A stretch of DNA of 64,000 nucleotides from Bradyrhizobium sp. (GCA_028290305.1 JAQGKC010000134.1:1-64000), one strand, 5' to 3'; counted from the first letter of the stretch, positions 33,788-43,790 are shown. The notes: generated from the letters alone by a model not told the origin. A program made the numbers and translations.

Positions 33788-36273
33788 TTCGAAACCATCG
33801 CCCGAACGCGCCGTGAGAGATTACCAAGGTCGAACGGCTTGGTGATCATTTCCATGCCAGGCTGCAGAAAGCCGTCCGATATCGCGACGCTCTCGGCGTA
33901 ACCGGTGATGAACAGAATTTTCAACTCTGGCCGGGATTCCCGCGCCTGATCGGCAAGCTGACGGCCGTTCATGCCGGGCAAGCCAACGTCGGTGACCAGC
34001 AGATCGATCCGCTGATTGGTACGCAGGATTCGCAGTCCCGATGGTCCATCGACGGCCTCGAGTGTCCGGTACCCCTGTTCGCCCAGCATCTCCACGATGA
34101 CCCCGCGCACCACCGGCTCGTCCTCGACCACCAATACGGTCTCGCCGGAGGCGGCATGTTCGGCCGTCCTGAGGGTTGACGCATGCAGAGCTGCGCGGTC
34201 GCCATGATGGCGCGGCAAATACAGCCTGACCGACGTCCCCTGCTCCAATTTGCTGTCGATCGTGGCATGGCCGTTCGACTGCCGCGCGAATCCATAGATC
34301 ATCGAAAGCCCAAGCCCGGTGCCCTGCCCGATCGGCTTCGTCGTAAAGAATGGATCGAAGGCGCGCGCCGTCACCTCCGCGCTCATGCCGGTTCCGGTGT
34401 CGGTGACCGAGATGCAAATATAATCGCCGGGCGCCAGCGCCGGAGTATCCGCGGTTACGCCATCGAGCCGAGCGTTCGCGGTGGTGATCGTAAGCTTGCC
34501 GCCATCGGGCATGGCGTCGCGCGCGTTGATGGCGAGGTTGAGCAGCGCGCTTTCCAACTGATTGGGGTCGCACAGCGTGTTCCACAGATCGCCAGACGCG
34601 ACGATGGCAAGGTCGATGGTCTCGCCGATGGTCCGGCGCAGCAAATCCTCCAGCGATACGACGAGTTGGTTGGCATCGACGCTTTTCGGGATCAGCGGCT
34701 GTCGCCGAGCAAAGGCCAGCAAGCGATGCGTGAGCGCGGCGGCACGGTTTGCCGATGTCATCGCCGCGTCGATGTAACGCGCGACATTGTCGATCCGTCC
34801 CTGGTTGAGACGGGTCTGCAGCAGATCCAGCGATCCCACGATCCCCGTCAGCAGATTGTTGAAGTCGTGCGCGATGCCGCCGGTCAGTTGCCCCACCGCT
34901 TCCATCTTCTGGGACTGCAGCAAGGCCTCTTCAGTGGCTCTCAGCCGTTCGGCCGCGGCCTTTTCCGCGGTCACGTCGCGGGCAACGGCGTAAATGTGAT
35001 CCTGATCCGGCACGCCGGTCCAGGACAGCCAGCGGTACGATCCATCCTTGTGCCGAAAGCGACTTTCGAACCTGATGGTAGTTTCGCTGGCACCGAGCTT
35101 TTTGATCTGCGCGTGCATTATTCCGTTATCGTCGGGATGCTCCAGCCATTCTGCAGTGCGGTTCAGCAATTCGGCTTCGCTCCAGCCCAGCGTTCTCGTC
35201 CAGGCCGGATTGACCGTTCGCCAGATGCCGCTGCGATCCGCGACCAGCAAAAGATCCTGCGACACGTTCCAGATCCGGTCGCGCTCCCGGGTCTTTTCCG
35301 CGACGCGCTGCGCGAGCGTCGCATTCAGCTCGGCAAGTTGATCCGCAAGCTTTCGGTATAGCTCTTCGCTCTGCCGCAGCGCCTGCTCCGCCACTACCTG
35401 CTCGGTGACATGGGTGTGTGCGCCGACCAGGCGTATGGCTCTCCCCTTCTGATCGCGCTCGATCGTCGATCTGACGGAAATCCAGCGTATCTCACCGTCG
35501 CTTGGGCGAATGATCCGGTATTGCACGGTGTAATCGCGGACGTTACTTGCGACGGCGTCGCGGAATTTTTTTTCGGTGGCTGCGCGATCTTCGGGATGGA
35601 TGCGCTGGACCCAATCCTCATGCGTTTCGTTGGCTGCATCCGGCGGCAGTCCGTGAATCAGCAGATATTCCGGCGATCGACGATTGCGGAAACCGGTTCT
35701 CAGATCGACCTCGAGGCCGCCGATCCGGCCGACCTGTTGCACGCGCGCGAGTTCAGCCTCGCGCTCCCGCAACGCGACACTTGCTAGATGTTCCCGGGTG
35801 ACGTCGCGGCAAACCACAAGCACGCCGCCAATGCCGTCGTCTTCGTCGATCGGACTGTAGCCGTAGGTCCAGTAGACCTGCTCCAACCTGCCGTACCGCG
35901 TGACCGGCACGAGTTGGTTCTCATGCCACGTCGCACCCCCGCCGCTCATCACCTGCTCGATCTGGGGGCCGATAATATCCCAGACTTCAGCCCAGCACTC
36001 CCGTCCGCCCTGGCCGAGCGCGCTCGGGTGGCGCTCGGGTCCCATGGTCTGGCGATAGGCGTCGTTATAAAATTGGATCAACTCCTCGCCCCACCAGATG
36101 AACATCGGATGGTTGGTATTCAGCAGGATGCGCACCGCCGTGCGCAAACTCTGCGGCCAGCCCTCCGGCGGTCCCAGCGGACTTGCCGACCAGTCATACG
36201 CACGGGTCAGCGCGCCCATCTCCCCGCCGCCGGCGAGAAAATCCACAGAACTCGGTTTGTTGATTTTCAACAT
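33784..36273 (-). CDS. PAS-containing hybrid histidine kinase with C-terminal receiver
   Basis: 829 residues without membrane helices. Three PAS-like segments (about 40-165, 180-300 and 335-455) carry PAS/PAC features such as EDDGIGGVLVVCRDVTRE and RFRHKDGSYRWLSWTGV. The kinase core has the H-box GGIAHDFNNLLTGI, ATP-site LAINARDAMPDGG, DTGTGM and GTGLGLSMIYG. The receiver has VEDEP, phosphoacceptor LVTDVGLPGMNG and the KPFD lysine. It is a cytoplasmic sensor, possibly of light or small molecules, with no cognate output regulator nearby. The first PAS begins with the FIWWGEELIQFYNDAYR motif common in Bradyrhizobium kinases. Confidence 0.9.
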   Translation of the reverse strand: MLKINKPSSVDFLAGGGEMGALTRAYDWSASPLGPPEGWPQSLRTAVRILLNTNHPMFIWWGEELIQFYNDAYRQTMGPERHPSALGQGGRECWAEVWDIIGPQIEQVMSGGGATWHENQLVPVTRYGRLEQVYWTYGYSPIDEDDGIGGVLVVCRDVTREHLASVALREREAELARVQQVGRIGGLEVDLRTGFRNRRSPEYLLIHGLPPDAANETHEDWVQRIHPEDRAATEKKFRDAVASNVRDYTVQYRIIRPSDGEIRWISVRSTIERDQKGRAIRLVGAHTHVTEQVVAEQALRQSEELYRKLADQLAELNATLAQRVAEKTRERDRIWNVSQDLLLVADRSGIWRTVNPAWTRTLGWSEAELLNRTAEWLEHPDDNGIMHAQIKKLGASETTIRFESRFRHKDGSYRWLSWTGVPDQDHIYAVARDVTAEKAAAERLRATEEALLQSQKMEAVGQLTGGIAHDFNNLLTGIVGSLDLLQTRLNQGRIDNVARYIDAAMTSANRAAALTHRLLAFARRQPLIPKSVDANQLVVSLEDLLRRTIGETIDLAIVASGDLWNTLCDPNQLESALLNLAINARDAMPDGGKLTITTANARLDGVTADTPALAPGDYICISVTDTGTGMSAEVTARAFDPFFTTKPIGQGTGLGLSMIYGFARQSNGHATIDSKLEQGTSVRLYLPRHHGDRAALHASTLRTAEHAASGETVLVVEDEPVVRGVIVEMLGEQGYRTLEAVDGPSGLRILRTNQRIDLLVTDVGLPGMNGRQLADQARESRPELKILFITGYAESVAISDGFLQPGMEMITKPFDLGNLSRRVRAMVSN

Positions 36274-36479
36274 AAGGGATAATCGGTGGCCCAGTTCAGC
36301 CCAGATTAGCAGCCGGAACTTAACCGCCTGTCACAATCCCATAAAACTCGCGGCCCGGCATTTGGTTCAAATATATTTTCACGGGCGAAACAAAACGGCA
36401 GGCGCTTGGGCGGGAAGCGGCTGTTAACCATCGCACCGAACCCGTAGCTGGCGCTTGCGGCGCTATCGATGCCGTCGCC

Positions 36480-37742
36480 CTATTTCATAAGGCCCGCGGC
36501 CGTGAGCGCGCGGGTGATGACGCCACCGACGTCGATGGCGCGACGCCGCGGCTGGCGCGGCGGCACAGGATGGCGATTGAGTGCCGCCAGCGGCCGCAAC
36601 ACCGCGGTGATATCCGGCGTCCGCGCGGGCGTCGAAGATGGCGCCGGAGTTGGCTTCGCGACTTCGGTTGAAGCTTCTTTCGGAACTTGTTTCGAAACTT
36701 CTTTTGAAACTTCCTTTGAAGCTTCCTGAGGTGAAGCTTCCTGAGGCCGACCAATCCATTCGGTCAGACCGAAGAAACTTGCAATGTGATACGACGACGA
36801 GATTCCCGCCTCGATCAGGAACGCACCTTGGGCGCCGTATCGCTCGTCATTGTCGGCAATACCAAGCGGGGTACCGTGGGCCATATCGGTGATGGTGTAG
36901 GACTCGACGATCGTCTCGCCATCCGCGTTCCACCAGACCTGGCGGGGATGACCGTCGACGATTCCTTCCGACATCGGTGCCGACGGAAGCTGATGCACGT
37001 CGAGCCACTGCTTGACGATCTCATCGGCGTTGGCGGGGTTGACCGTGCGATCGGCGCTGCCATGCCACACCGAAAGTTTCGGCCAGGGCCCTTTATGCTC
37101 TGACGCGTTGCGCACCAGATCTCCCAATTCGCCGGCCGGGCGAGACGGCGACTGGAACATTCCGTTCAACGCCTCCCGCACATTGGTCGCCACGCCGAAT
37201 GGCAATCCAGCGATCACAGCGCCGCCTGCGAATATTTCGGGATAGGTTGCGAGCATGACCGACGTCATCGCGCCGCCGGCGGAAATTCCGGTGACGAAGA
37301 TGCGATGCGGATCGATTTTGTAATCGCTAACCATCCGCGCGATCATCTGCCTGATCGAGCAGGCTTCGCCGTGCTCGCGCGCGGTGTCTTCCGGATTGAA
37401 CCAGTTGAAGCACGTATTGGCGTTATTCGATTGCTGCTGCTGAGGCATCAGCAACGCAAAGCCATAGTGCTTCGCCAGCGTGGACCAGCCCGCGCCCAAA
37501 TCATAGCCGGCGGTCGTCTGACCGCATCCATGCAGAACGACGACTAGGGCGGGTCGTTGCTGGAGGTTATCCGGAACGAACGAGAACATCCTGAGATCGC
37601 CCGGATTGGTCCCAAAGCCGGTGATCTCAACAAGGGGGCTGCGGGCGTCCGGCGTTGAGCCCAGCCCAAAGTCTCCCAGACCATTGAATCCAGGTAGCTT
37701 TGGCAGACGTCGCAGGAATTCGATATTTTGGGCGAGAGACAC
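36480..37742 (-). CDS. PHB depolymerase family esterase (extracellular type), with repetitive tail
   Basis: 420 residues. Residues about 40-320 are an alpha/beta-hydrolase of the PHB depolymerase/feruloyl esterase group: the oxyanion segment LVVVLHGCGQT, nucleophile GISAGGAM, and DMAHGTPLG holding the histidine. No clear signal peptide is present, although relatives may be exported. Residues 332-363 are a low-complexity tail of EAS/KEVS repeats, then a proline- and arginine-rich end. A role in polyester or ester hydrolysis is inferred. It lies upstream of the MFS transporter start on the same strand orientation but separately. Confidence 0.85.
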   Translation of the reverse strand: MSLAQNIEFLRRLPKLPGFNGLGDFGLGSTPDARSPLVEITGFGTNPGDLRMFSFVPDNLQQRPALVVVLHGCGQTTAGYDLGAGWSTLAKHYGFALLMPQQQQSNNANTCFNWFNPEDTAREHGEACSIRQMIARMVSDYKIDPHRIFVTGISAGGAMTSVMLATYPEIFAGGAVIAGLPFGVATNVREALNGMFQSPSRPAGELGDLVRNASEHKGPWPKLSVWHGSADRTVNPANADEIVKQWLDVHQLPSAPMSEGIVDGHPRQVWWNADGETIVESYTITDMAHGTPLGIADNDERYGAQGAFLIEAGISSSYHIASFFGLTEWIGRPQEASPQEASKEVSKEVSKQVPKEASTEVAKPTPAPSSTPARTPDITAVLRPLAALNRHPVPPRQPRRRAIDVGGVITRALTAAGLMK

Positions 37743-37864
37743 CGGCAGCTCCTTGGCGAGAGGCTCTTATAAACTTCACCAAGACCAGATAGTTGCTGCA
37801 CTGCAAAATGAAAAGGCCGTGCACTGTCAATTCCCAGGATTGTGAGGATCTGCCTTGATTCTAC

Positions 37865-39271
37865 TCAGGTGGTTGCGCGCCGCATCCACGACAAAAATGC
37901 GGCGCAGGTGAGAATCGACGACGCAAACAGTGTTAACGCCGCAAATAGCGCCAGCCGCGCCGAGTGGGCCGCTTCAATCGCAAAGAATGCCGCGCCGATC
38001 GCCGCGACACCGGCGGCGTTAGCGATTTGCGTGGTCGTGCCATACATGCCGGCGCCCGAGCCGGCACTGGCCGGCTTTACCGTCGAAAGCACGGCGCTCG
38101 ACAACGGCGCCATCACCAGGCCCTGGCCATAACCGAAAATGGCCAACGCCAGCGCCAACACGGGTGTGGCGGGCGCTTGCGCCCCTGCAACCGTCAGCGC
38201 CACCATCGCGAGGCCGGCCACTTGAACCGCGCACCCCTCCATCAGCACCAGCGTCCCGCGATGCCGCGCCCGCGCCGCGCTTTGTCGAGAGGCGATCACG
38301 AAGGTCAGCGCCAGCGGCACGAACACCATGCCGGCCTGCAGCGGCGGAATATGCAGCGCATTTTGCATGAACATTGTCATGACAAGATAGAACGACAGGT
38401 TCGCGAAAAAGAAAAAGAAGACGGCGTACAGACCGCGCATGAAGGCCGCATCGGACAACAGAGCAAGGTCGATCAGCGGCATCCCGCCATGGCTCGCGAC
38501 GGCACGTTCCAGCCGGAGAAATATGGCAATGATGGCAACGCCCGCCACCATCACAAGCCATACCCATGGCGACCAATGCAAATCATGGCCGAACAGCAGC
38601 GGGCCGATCAGGCATAACAAGCCCGTGAACAGTACGATCGCACCGGGAATGTCGAGCCGGGTGCCGGCACGACGTGGCACCGACGGCATGATTCTGAAAG
38701 CCGCGGCAATAATGATCAATCCGAATGGCAGATTGACGAAAAACACTGCGCGCCAGCCCAGCCCGGCAAGATCCGACGTCACCAACACGCCACCAAGCGA
38801 AAATCCGGCCGCACCTGCGAGGCCCAGCACGATACCGTAAATGCCGAAGGCGCGGCCGCGCGACTCGTCCGAAAACAACAGATGAATGGTGGCGAGCACT
38901 TGCGGCACCATCAACGCTGCGGTCGCACCTTGCGCCAGCCGCGCGACAATCAATTCGGGGCCGGATTGCGCCAGGCCGCACCATAGCGACGTGAGCGTGA
39001 AGCCGAGCACACCGGCCAGGAATACATTTTTTGTGCCGTAGATATCGCCGAGCCGACCGCCCGTGACCACCAGCGTTGCATAAGCGATGAGGTAAATCGC
39101 GATCACCGCCTCGATCTGCGCCGAGCTCGTGTGCAATTCGACCGCAATGGTTGGTATCGCGACGTTGACGATGAAGGCATCGACCCCGAACATGAACTGC
39201 GCGGCGACGACAATCGCGAGCACCCACCAGCGGCGCGATGAATCCACGGTAGCCGATACGATCTGATGCAT
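37865..39271 (-). CDS. MFS transporter, DHA2 (EmrB/QacA) family
   Basis: 468 residues with about fourteen hydrophobic helices. The start MHQIVSATVDSSRRWWVL is followed by AAQFMFGVDAFIVNVAIPTI, the DHA2 helix-1 pattern, and GGRLGDIYGTKNVF is the MFS loop motif. It likely exports drugs or toxic metabolites with proton exchange. A GGAAAGG ribosome site precedes the ATG at 39271. The frame stays open to 39568, but that part reads through a repeat-like intergenic segment. No adjacent regulator or membrane-fusion gene is present. Confidence 0.88.
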   Translation of the reverse strand: MHQIVSATVDSSRRWWVLAIVVAAQFMFGVDAFIVNVAIPTIAVELHTSSAQIEAVIAIYLIAYATLVVTGGRLGDIYGTKNVFLAGVLGFTLTSLWCGLAQSGPELIVARLAQGATAALMVPQVLATIHLLFSDESRGRAFGIYGIVLGLAGAAGFSLGGVLVTSDLAGLGWRAVFFVNLPFGLIIIAAAFRIMPSVPRRAGTRLDIPGAIVLFTGLLCLIGPLLFGHDLHWSPWVWLVMVAGVAIIAIFLRLERAVASHGGMPLIDLALLSDAAFMRGLYAVFFFFFANLSFYLVMTMFMQNALHIPPLQAGMVFVPLALTFVIASRQSAARARHRGTLVLMEGCAVQVAGLAMVALTVAGAQAPATPVLALALAIFGYGQGLVMAPLSSAVLSTVKPASAGSGAGMYGTTTQIANAAGVAAIGAAFFAIEAAHSARLALFAALTLFASSILTCAAFLSWMRRATT

Positions 39272-39603
39272 GGTGCCTTTCCCGAAATCTGGTACGTGCA
39301 ATGATCCCAGCTTTCGGTCATCCCGGCGATTACCTCCGAGGTAAGCATTGTCCAGGCGGCGTGCTGCAAACGCCGGAGCGACCGCGCGAAAGATCCATGA
39401 CTCGCGGCGGCGGCTGCCCGGCGACCTCGAAGTCGAAGAGCCGATGACGCTTGAAGCGATATTCGGGTGTTTGCGGGAGGTGCGGGAGCGGGTTGAGCGT
39501 AGAGTTCTTGATGGTGGCCGTATATATGCGAAACCGCCCAGCATTAAAGCCAAGCGGTTCGCGCTCATGGAATTTGACTAGCGGATATCGAAAGCAGGGA
39601 ACG
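39272..39603. other. Intergenic region with repeat-like sequence
   Basis: 332 bases between the MFS start and the end of the crystallin-domain gene. Part of it (about 39300-39350) looks like a dispersed palindrome, including TTACCTCCGAGGTAA near 39326-39340. All six frames are fairly open here but none has a ribosome site or family match. Confidence 0.4.
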
Positions 39604-39948
39604 TCAGATTCGCGACGCGATTGGTCCACTTGAGACGGTGGACGCTTTCCCCTTCGATTTTATGTCGACGGAATCGGTGGGACGCAATGATGAAATACTC
39701 CCAACTGCGTTGCTGCCCAAATACGGTTCGAGTGTTTCATAAACGCCCGGCCCCAGCGTGCCGAGGTAAGAGGGCTGTTCGAAATTCCAGTCTTTGAAGA
39801 ACTGCCATTGACCTTCGACGACGACAATCGACCGCGTTTGATCGTTCATCCAATCATCGTCTTCGGCATTGAGGTTTGCTTCGCTTCTAAAAACATGTTT
39901 GTGGTTGCCGTGAAAGTACCGCTTCTCAAATAGTATGACGTGGGCCAT
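39604..39948 (-). CDS. Beta/gamma-crystallin domain protein
   Basis: 114 residues forming one two-motif Greek-key domain. Motif A has F7-x6-G14 (FEKRYFHG) and the calcium-binding consensus N/D-N/D-x-x-S/T/R-S as NDQTRS (35-40). Motif B has WQFFKDWNFEQPSYLG, LGPGVYETL and a degenerate second site NAVGSISSL (80-88). No signal peptide is seen. Bacterial members bind Ca2+ and may be stress or surface proteins. GGAGA lies seven bases before the ATG at 39948; a longer frame to 40077 lacks domain similarity. The C-terminal 25 residues are Ser/Lys-rich. Confidence 0.8.
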   Translation of the reverse strand: MAHVILFEKRYFHGNHKHVFRSEANLNAEDDDWMNDQTRSIVVVEGQWQFFKDWNFEQPSYLGTLGPGVYETLEPYLGSNAVGSISSLRPTDSVDIKSKGKASTVSSGPIASRI

Positions 39949-40077
39949 CGCACTATCTCCTTTGTTATGCCCGTCCAATGTGGAGGGCATTTGAGGCAAT
40001 ACGCATTTGTAGGGAGCGGCAGCATGGAGGTTCACGCTGTTGAGCACTGACGCATCAACGAAAACGTGATCGTTCAT

Positions 40078-40538
40078 TCAAGCGCTCAGAACCGCAATAA
40101 ATTTCTTCAATTGCAAGCCACTTGTTCCGAAAGCGTCACATTGCACTGAGTGATGGCATGGCGCGAAAAGCGCATGGCTTGTTCGCGCCGTAAAAAACTG
40201 CGCCACGGTTTCCTCGATGATTTGCTGCACTGACTTTACCGCGTCGATCAGGCTCGCCGATTGTCCCGCCAGCGCGAGGCGGCTTCCATGTCACCGTGGA
40301 AACAGACGTCGCGGATTCCCTTCAGCTCATCCGCCACCATCAGGCACTCGTCATGGATTGCCCGCGTGCGCTCCGACTTCAGCGCGCGGATGCACGGCGT
40401 CGATTTCTTGTTGAGCACCAGCGTACCGGTTTCCTTCGCGTCAACGACGCGTTCTTGTTGGCATGCACCGGGCTTTCGATACAGCTTACGAACCCCGTCC
40501 CACCTGGAAGCCCTCGGCGCCGAGCGTGAACGCCGCCG
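40078..40538 (-). pseudogene. Possible decayed gene (two overlapping frames)
   Basis: On the minus strand a GC3-rich frame encodes a plausible segment (LNKKSTPCIRALKSERTRAI, HDECLMVADELKGIRDVCF) and stops at 40248. A second frame then continues with AGQSASLIDAVKSVQQIIEE and ends at 40078, just before an ATG upstream of the crystallin gene. Neither has a good start. The codon pattern suggests a frameshifted remnant, but the family is not recognised. The rest of the gap up to sthA holds nothing else I can support. Confidence 0.25.
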
Positions 40539-40637
40539 CTATACTAGGTCATCGGAAGCATTCCCAAGGCTTTGGCCCGATTGCTGCATGGCGACAGGGC
40601 CTTTCCAGCTATTCTCGCGAATTCGGGGCCGCCTTCG

Positions 40638-42029
40638 ATGTACGACTATGACATGCTGGTGATCGGCTCCGGCCCTTCCGGCCGCCGGGCCGCCGTGCAA
40701 TTTGCCAAGCTCGGCAAGTCTGTTCTGGTGGTGGAAAAGGGCCGAAGGGTCGGCGGCGTTTCAGCCCATACCGGCACCATCCCGTCAAAAACCCTGCGCG
40801 AAACCGTGCTCAATCTTTCGGGCTGGCGCGAGCGCGGCTTCTACGGTCGGTCTTATCGGGTGAAACAGGATATCGGCGCGACCGACCTGATCGCGCGTCT
40901 GCAAAAGACCCTCGACCATGAAGTCGAGGTGCTGGAACATCAGTTCAGCCGCAACATGGTGAAAACCGCCTGCGGCGAGGCCCGCTTTGTCGGGCCGAAC
41001 CAGATCGAGATCGCGGCGGAAGGCGGCGAGACCCGCGTGGTGTCCGCCGCCCACATCCTGATCGCATGCGGCACAAGGCCATTCCGACCAGATTACGTAC
41101 CCTTTGACAGCAAGACGGTGTTCGACAGCGACGAGATCATCGACCTGCCAAAACTGCCGCGCAGCCTTGCCGTGATCGGGGCCGGCGTGATCGGCGTCGA
41201 ATACGCCACCATCTTCAGCGCGCTCGACGTCGCGGTGACGCTGATCGAACCGCGGCCGACATTCCTAGATTTCATCGACAAGGAGCTGATCGACGAATTC
41301 ATGCATGAACTGCGCGACCGCAATGTCGCGCTGCGGTTAGGCTCCGCCGTCAAATCGATCGAGCGCACCGAAAGCGGGAGTATCGTGACAAGGCTCTCCG
41401 ACGGCCGCAACGTCACCTCGGAAATGCTGCTGTTTGCAGCCGGCCGCGTCGGCGCAACCGACCGGCTCAATCTCGAAGCGGCTGGGATCGCAGTGGACCA
41501 TCGCGGCCGGATCGCGGTCGATTCAGTAAGCCTGCAAACCAGCGTGCCGCACATCTATGCTGCCGGCGACGTGATCGGGTTTCCGAGTCTCGCCTCCACC
41601 TCGATGGAGCAGGGCCGGGTGGCGGCCTGTCACGCGCTCGGCATGGAGCCGCTGGCGCCGCCCGAATTCTTTCCTTACGGGATCTATTCGGTGCCGGAAA
41701 TTTCGACCACCGGACTAACCGAGGAAGAAGTGCGAACGCGAGGCATTCCTTACGAAGTGGGCGTGGCGCGCTTTCGTGAAACCTCGCGCGGACACATCAT
41801 GGGGCTCAACAGCGGCATGATGAAGATGATCTTCTCGACCAAGACCCGCCGGCTGCTCGGCGTGCATATTCTCGGCGAAGGCGCCACCGAGCTGATCCAT
41901 ATCGGCCAGGCCGTGCTCAATCTCAAAGGGACGATCGATTATTTCATCCAGAATACCTTCAACTATCCGACCCTCGCCGAAGCCTACAAGATCGCCGGGC
42001 TCGATGCATGGAATCGGATGACGCGGTAG
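40638..42029 (+). CDS. sthA: Soluble pyridine nucleotide transhydrogenase (Si-specific)
   Basis: 463 residues, a flavoprotein disulfide-reductase relative that lacks the redox cysteines. The FAD site is MLVIGSGPSGRRAAVQ, and HTGTIPSKTLRE stands where reductases have CxxxxC, diagnostic of SthA. The NAD(P) site is VIGAGVIGVEYATIF, with a dimerisation domain at the C-terminus (NTFNYPTLAEAYKIA). It balances NADPH and NADH in the cytoplasm. The start MYDYDMLVIG at 40638 is supported by alignment of the FAD motif; the frame opens earlier at 40572. It is the first of three redox genes on this strand. Confidence 0.93.
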   Translation: MYDYDMLVIGSGPSGRRAAVQFAKLGKSVLVVEKGRRVGGVSAHTGTIPSKTLRETVLNLSGWRERGFYGRSYRVKQDIGATDLIARLQKTLDHEVEVLEHQFSRNMVKTACGEARFVGPNQIEIAAEGGETRVVSAAHILIACGTRPFRPDYVPFDSKTVFDSDEIIDLPKLPRSLAVIGAGVIGVEYATIFSALDVAVTLIEPRPTFLDFIDKELIDEFMHELRDRNVALRLGSAVKSIERTESGSIVTRLSDGRNVTSEMLLFAAGRVGATDRLNLEAAGIAVDHRGRIAVDSVSLQTSVPHIYAAGDVIGFPSLASTSMEQGRVAACHALGMEPLAPPEFFPYGIYSVPEISTTGLTEEEVRTRGIPYEVGVARFRETSRGHIMGLNSGMMKMIFSTKTRRLLGVHILGEGATELIHIGQAVLNLKGTIDYFIQNTFNYPTLAEAYKIAGLDAWNRMTR

Positions 42030-42277
42030 CGGCGCGTTTAGTTTCTGTGCATCGCAGTTCTCGTCGGAAGCCGATGACATCTAACGGGCAGACGTCAGTG
42101 TCGCTCTCTTTTGGCGAATAGCGAAGCTGAACCGACCAGGAGAATTCCGGGCGGCGGCATACCTGCGCGGCCGGCACGGCATCCATGCCGCGTCAGGCGG
42201 TTTCCGCGATTGCCTCGGCACTCCTCACCCCCTAGTTTGGAGCAATCCAAGAACGATAAATTCCGGAGAGAAAACCC

Positions 42278-43519
42278 ATGGCGCGCCTTAAATTCGGAGC
42301 TTTCCTCGCCCCGCATCATCCGATCGGCGAGCATCCGATGCTGCAATTCCGCCGCGACCTCGACTTGGTCGAGCAGCTCGATGCGCTCGGCTACGACGAA
42401 TTCTGGTGCGGCGAGCACCATTCCAGCGGCTGGGAAATGATCGCGTCGCCGGAGATGTTTTTGGCCGCCGCCGGTGAGCGCACCAAGCGGATCAGGCTCG
42501 GCACCGGCGTGGTTTCGCTGCCCTATCACCATCCCTTCAACGTCGCGCAGCGCATGGTGCAGCTCGACCACATGACGGGAGGCCGCGCCATCTTCGGCTC
42601 CGGCCCGGGCGCGCTCGCTTCCGACGCGCATACACTCGGCATCGACCCGATGACGCAACGCGATCGTCAGGACGAGGCGATCGCGATCATTCGCCGGCTG
42701 TTCAACGGCGAGCGCGTGACGGCCAAGAGCGACTGGTTCACCATGAACGACGCCGCGCTGCAGATCCTGCCGCTGCAGGAAGAGATGCCGTTTGTCGTAG
42801 CGTCGCAGATCTCGCCTTCGGGCATGACGCTGGCCGGCAAATACGGCATCGGCATCATTTCGCTCGGCTCGATGTCTACACAGGGCCTGATGGCGCTGCC
42901 GACGCAATGGGGTTTTGCCGAGGACGCCGCGAAGAAGCACGGCACCACCGTGAGCCGATCCAACTGGCGTGTGCTGTTGAGCTGGCACATTGCCGAAACC
43001 CGCGAACAGGCGCGGCGCGAGGCGGGCGCGGGGCTGATGCGATGGCACAACGAGTATAATGTCGGCACGCTGCAGCGGCCGGGCCTGCAGCCGTTCACTT
43101 CGCCCGAGGACGCGGTGGAAAAGACCGCCGGCGGCGAAAATGCAGCCTCCACCATCGGCACGCCGGACGATCTCGTCAAAACCATCAAGAGCCTGATGGA
43201 TGTGAGCGGCGGCGTCGGCACCATCGTCGGCTTCGTGCATGACTGGGCCAACCTCGAAAATACCCGCCGTAGCTGGGACATGGTGGCGCGTTATGTGATC
43301 CCCGAGATCAACGGCTACATCAAGAGCCTGCGCCAGTCGCAGAAATTCCTGGTCGAGAATCGCGCGGTGTTCGAGCGTGCGGGCCAGGCGGTGATGGCCA
43401 AGATCATGGAAAACGACAAGGACGCAGCAGCCCTTCCCATCACCGGCCCCGGTCGCGTCGCGATCCCCACCATCAACGCGCCGGATCTGCAGAAGGAAGC
43501 CGCGAAGCGAAAGGCGTGA
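42278..43519 (+). CDS. LLM-class flavin-dependent oxidoreductase (limonene monooxygenase-like)
   Basis: 413 residues of the bacterial luciferase-like superfamily. GYDEFWCGEHHSSGWEMI and TGVVSLPYHHPFNVAQRM are the standard flavin-barrel motifs, followed by GSGPGALASDAHTLG. Close relatives include LimB, which oxidises monoterpenes with reduced FMN. The substrate here is not known. GGAGAG precedes the ATG by about eight bases. An inverted repeat follows 38 bases after the stop and the P450 gene lies 270 bases downstream, so the two could respond to related compounds. Confidence 0.9.
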   Translation: MARLKFGAFLAPHHPIGEHPMLQFRRDLDLVEQLDALGYDEFWCGEHHSSGWEMIASPEMFLAAAGERTKRIRLGTGVVSLPYHHPFNVAQRMVQLDHMTGGRAIFGSGPGALASDAHTLGIDPMTQRDRQDEAIAIIRRLFNGERVTAKSDWFTMNDAALQILPLQEEMPFVVASQISPSGMTLAGKYGIGIISLGSMSTQGLMALPTQWGFAEDAAKKHGTTVSRSNWRVLLSWHIAETREQARREAGAGLMRWHNEYNVGTLQRPGLQPFTSPEDAVEKTAGGENAASTIGTPDDLVKTIKSLMDVSGGVGTIVGFVHDWANLENTRRSWDMVARYVIPEINGYIKSLRQSQKFLVENRAVFERAGQAVMAKIMENDKDAAALPITGPGRVAIPTINAPDLQKEAAKRKA

Positions 43520-43556
43520 CGGACGGCGCTGGCGGGTGGCTTAACGGGAGACGGTT

Positions 43557-43586
43557 GTCGTCCCTGCGCACGCACGCAGGGACGAC
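43557..43586. repeat. Perfect 12-base inverted repeat
   Basis: GTCGTCCCTGCG and its complement around the loop CACGCA, 38 bases after the LLM gene. The CCCTGCG...CGCAGGGA core is a common Bradyrhizobium intergenic palindrome. It may act as a terminator for the gene, although no T-run follows. Confidence 0.7.
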
Positions 43587-43790
43587 CGCCTTCGGTCTGC
43601 CCGCATCGCTGCCCAGCTTATTCTGATGCGGGACTTTGTCGCGCCATTGGAGCGGCATATTTTCGCCGGGCGGCGCTGTGAAGCTTTGCCCCGGAGCGAC
43701 AAAGAGTTATTTTACGAGCGTCGCCCCCGCCATCACTCGTTCGAGGCGACAAGGTCGCGGCCTGGTAATAGACCAACCGGAGCAACTGCC

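Noticed and set aside
42095..43240. A 381-codon minus-strand frame opposite the LLM gene
   Set aside because: Antisense shadow; the plus-strand protein carries the flavin-barrel motifs and a ribosome site.
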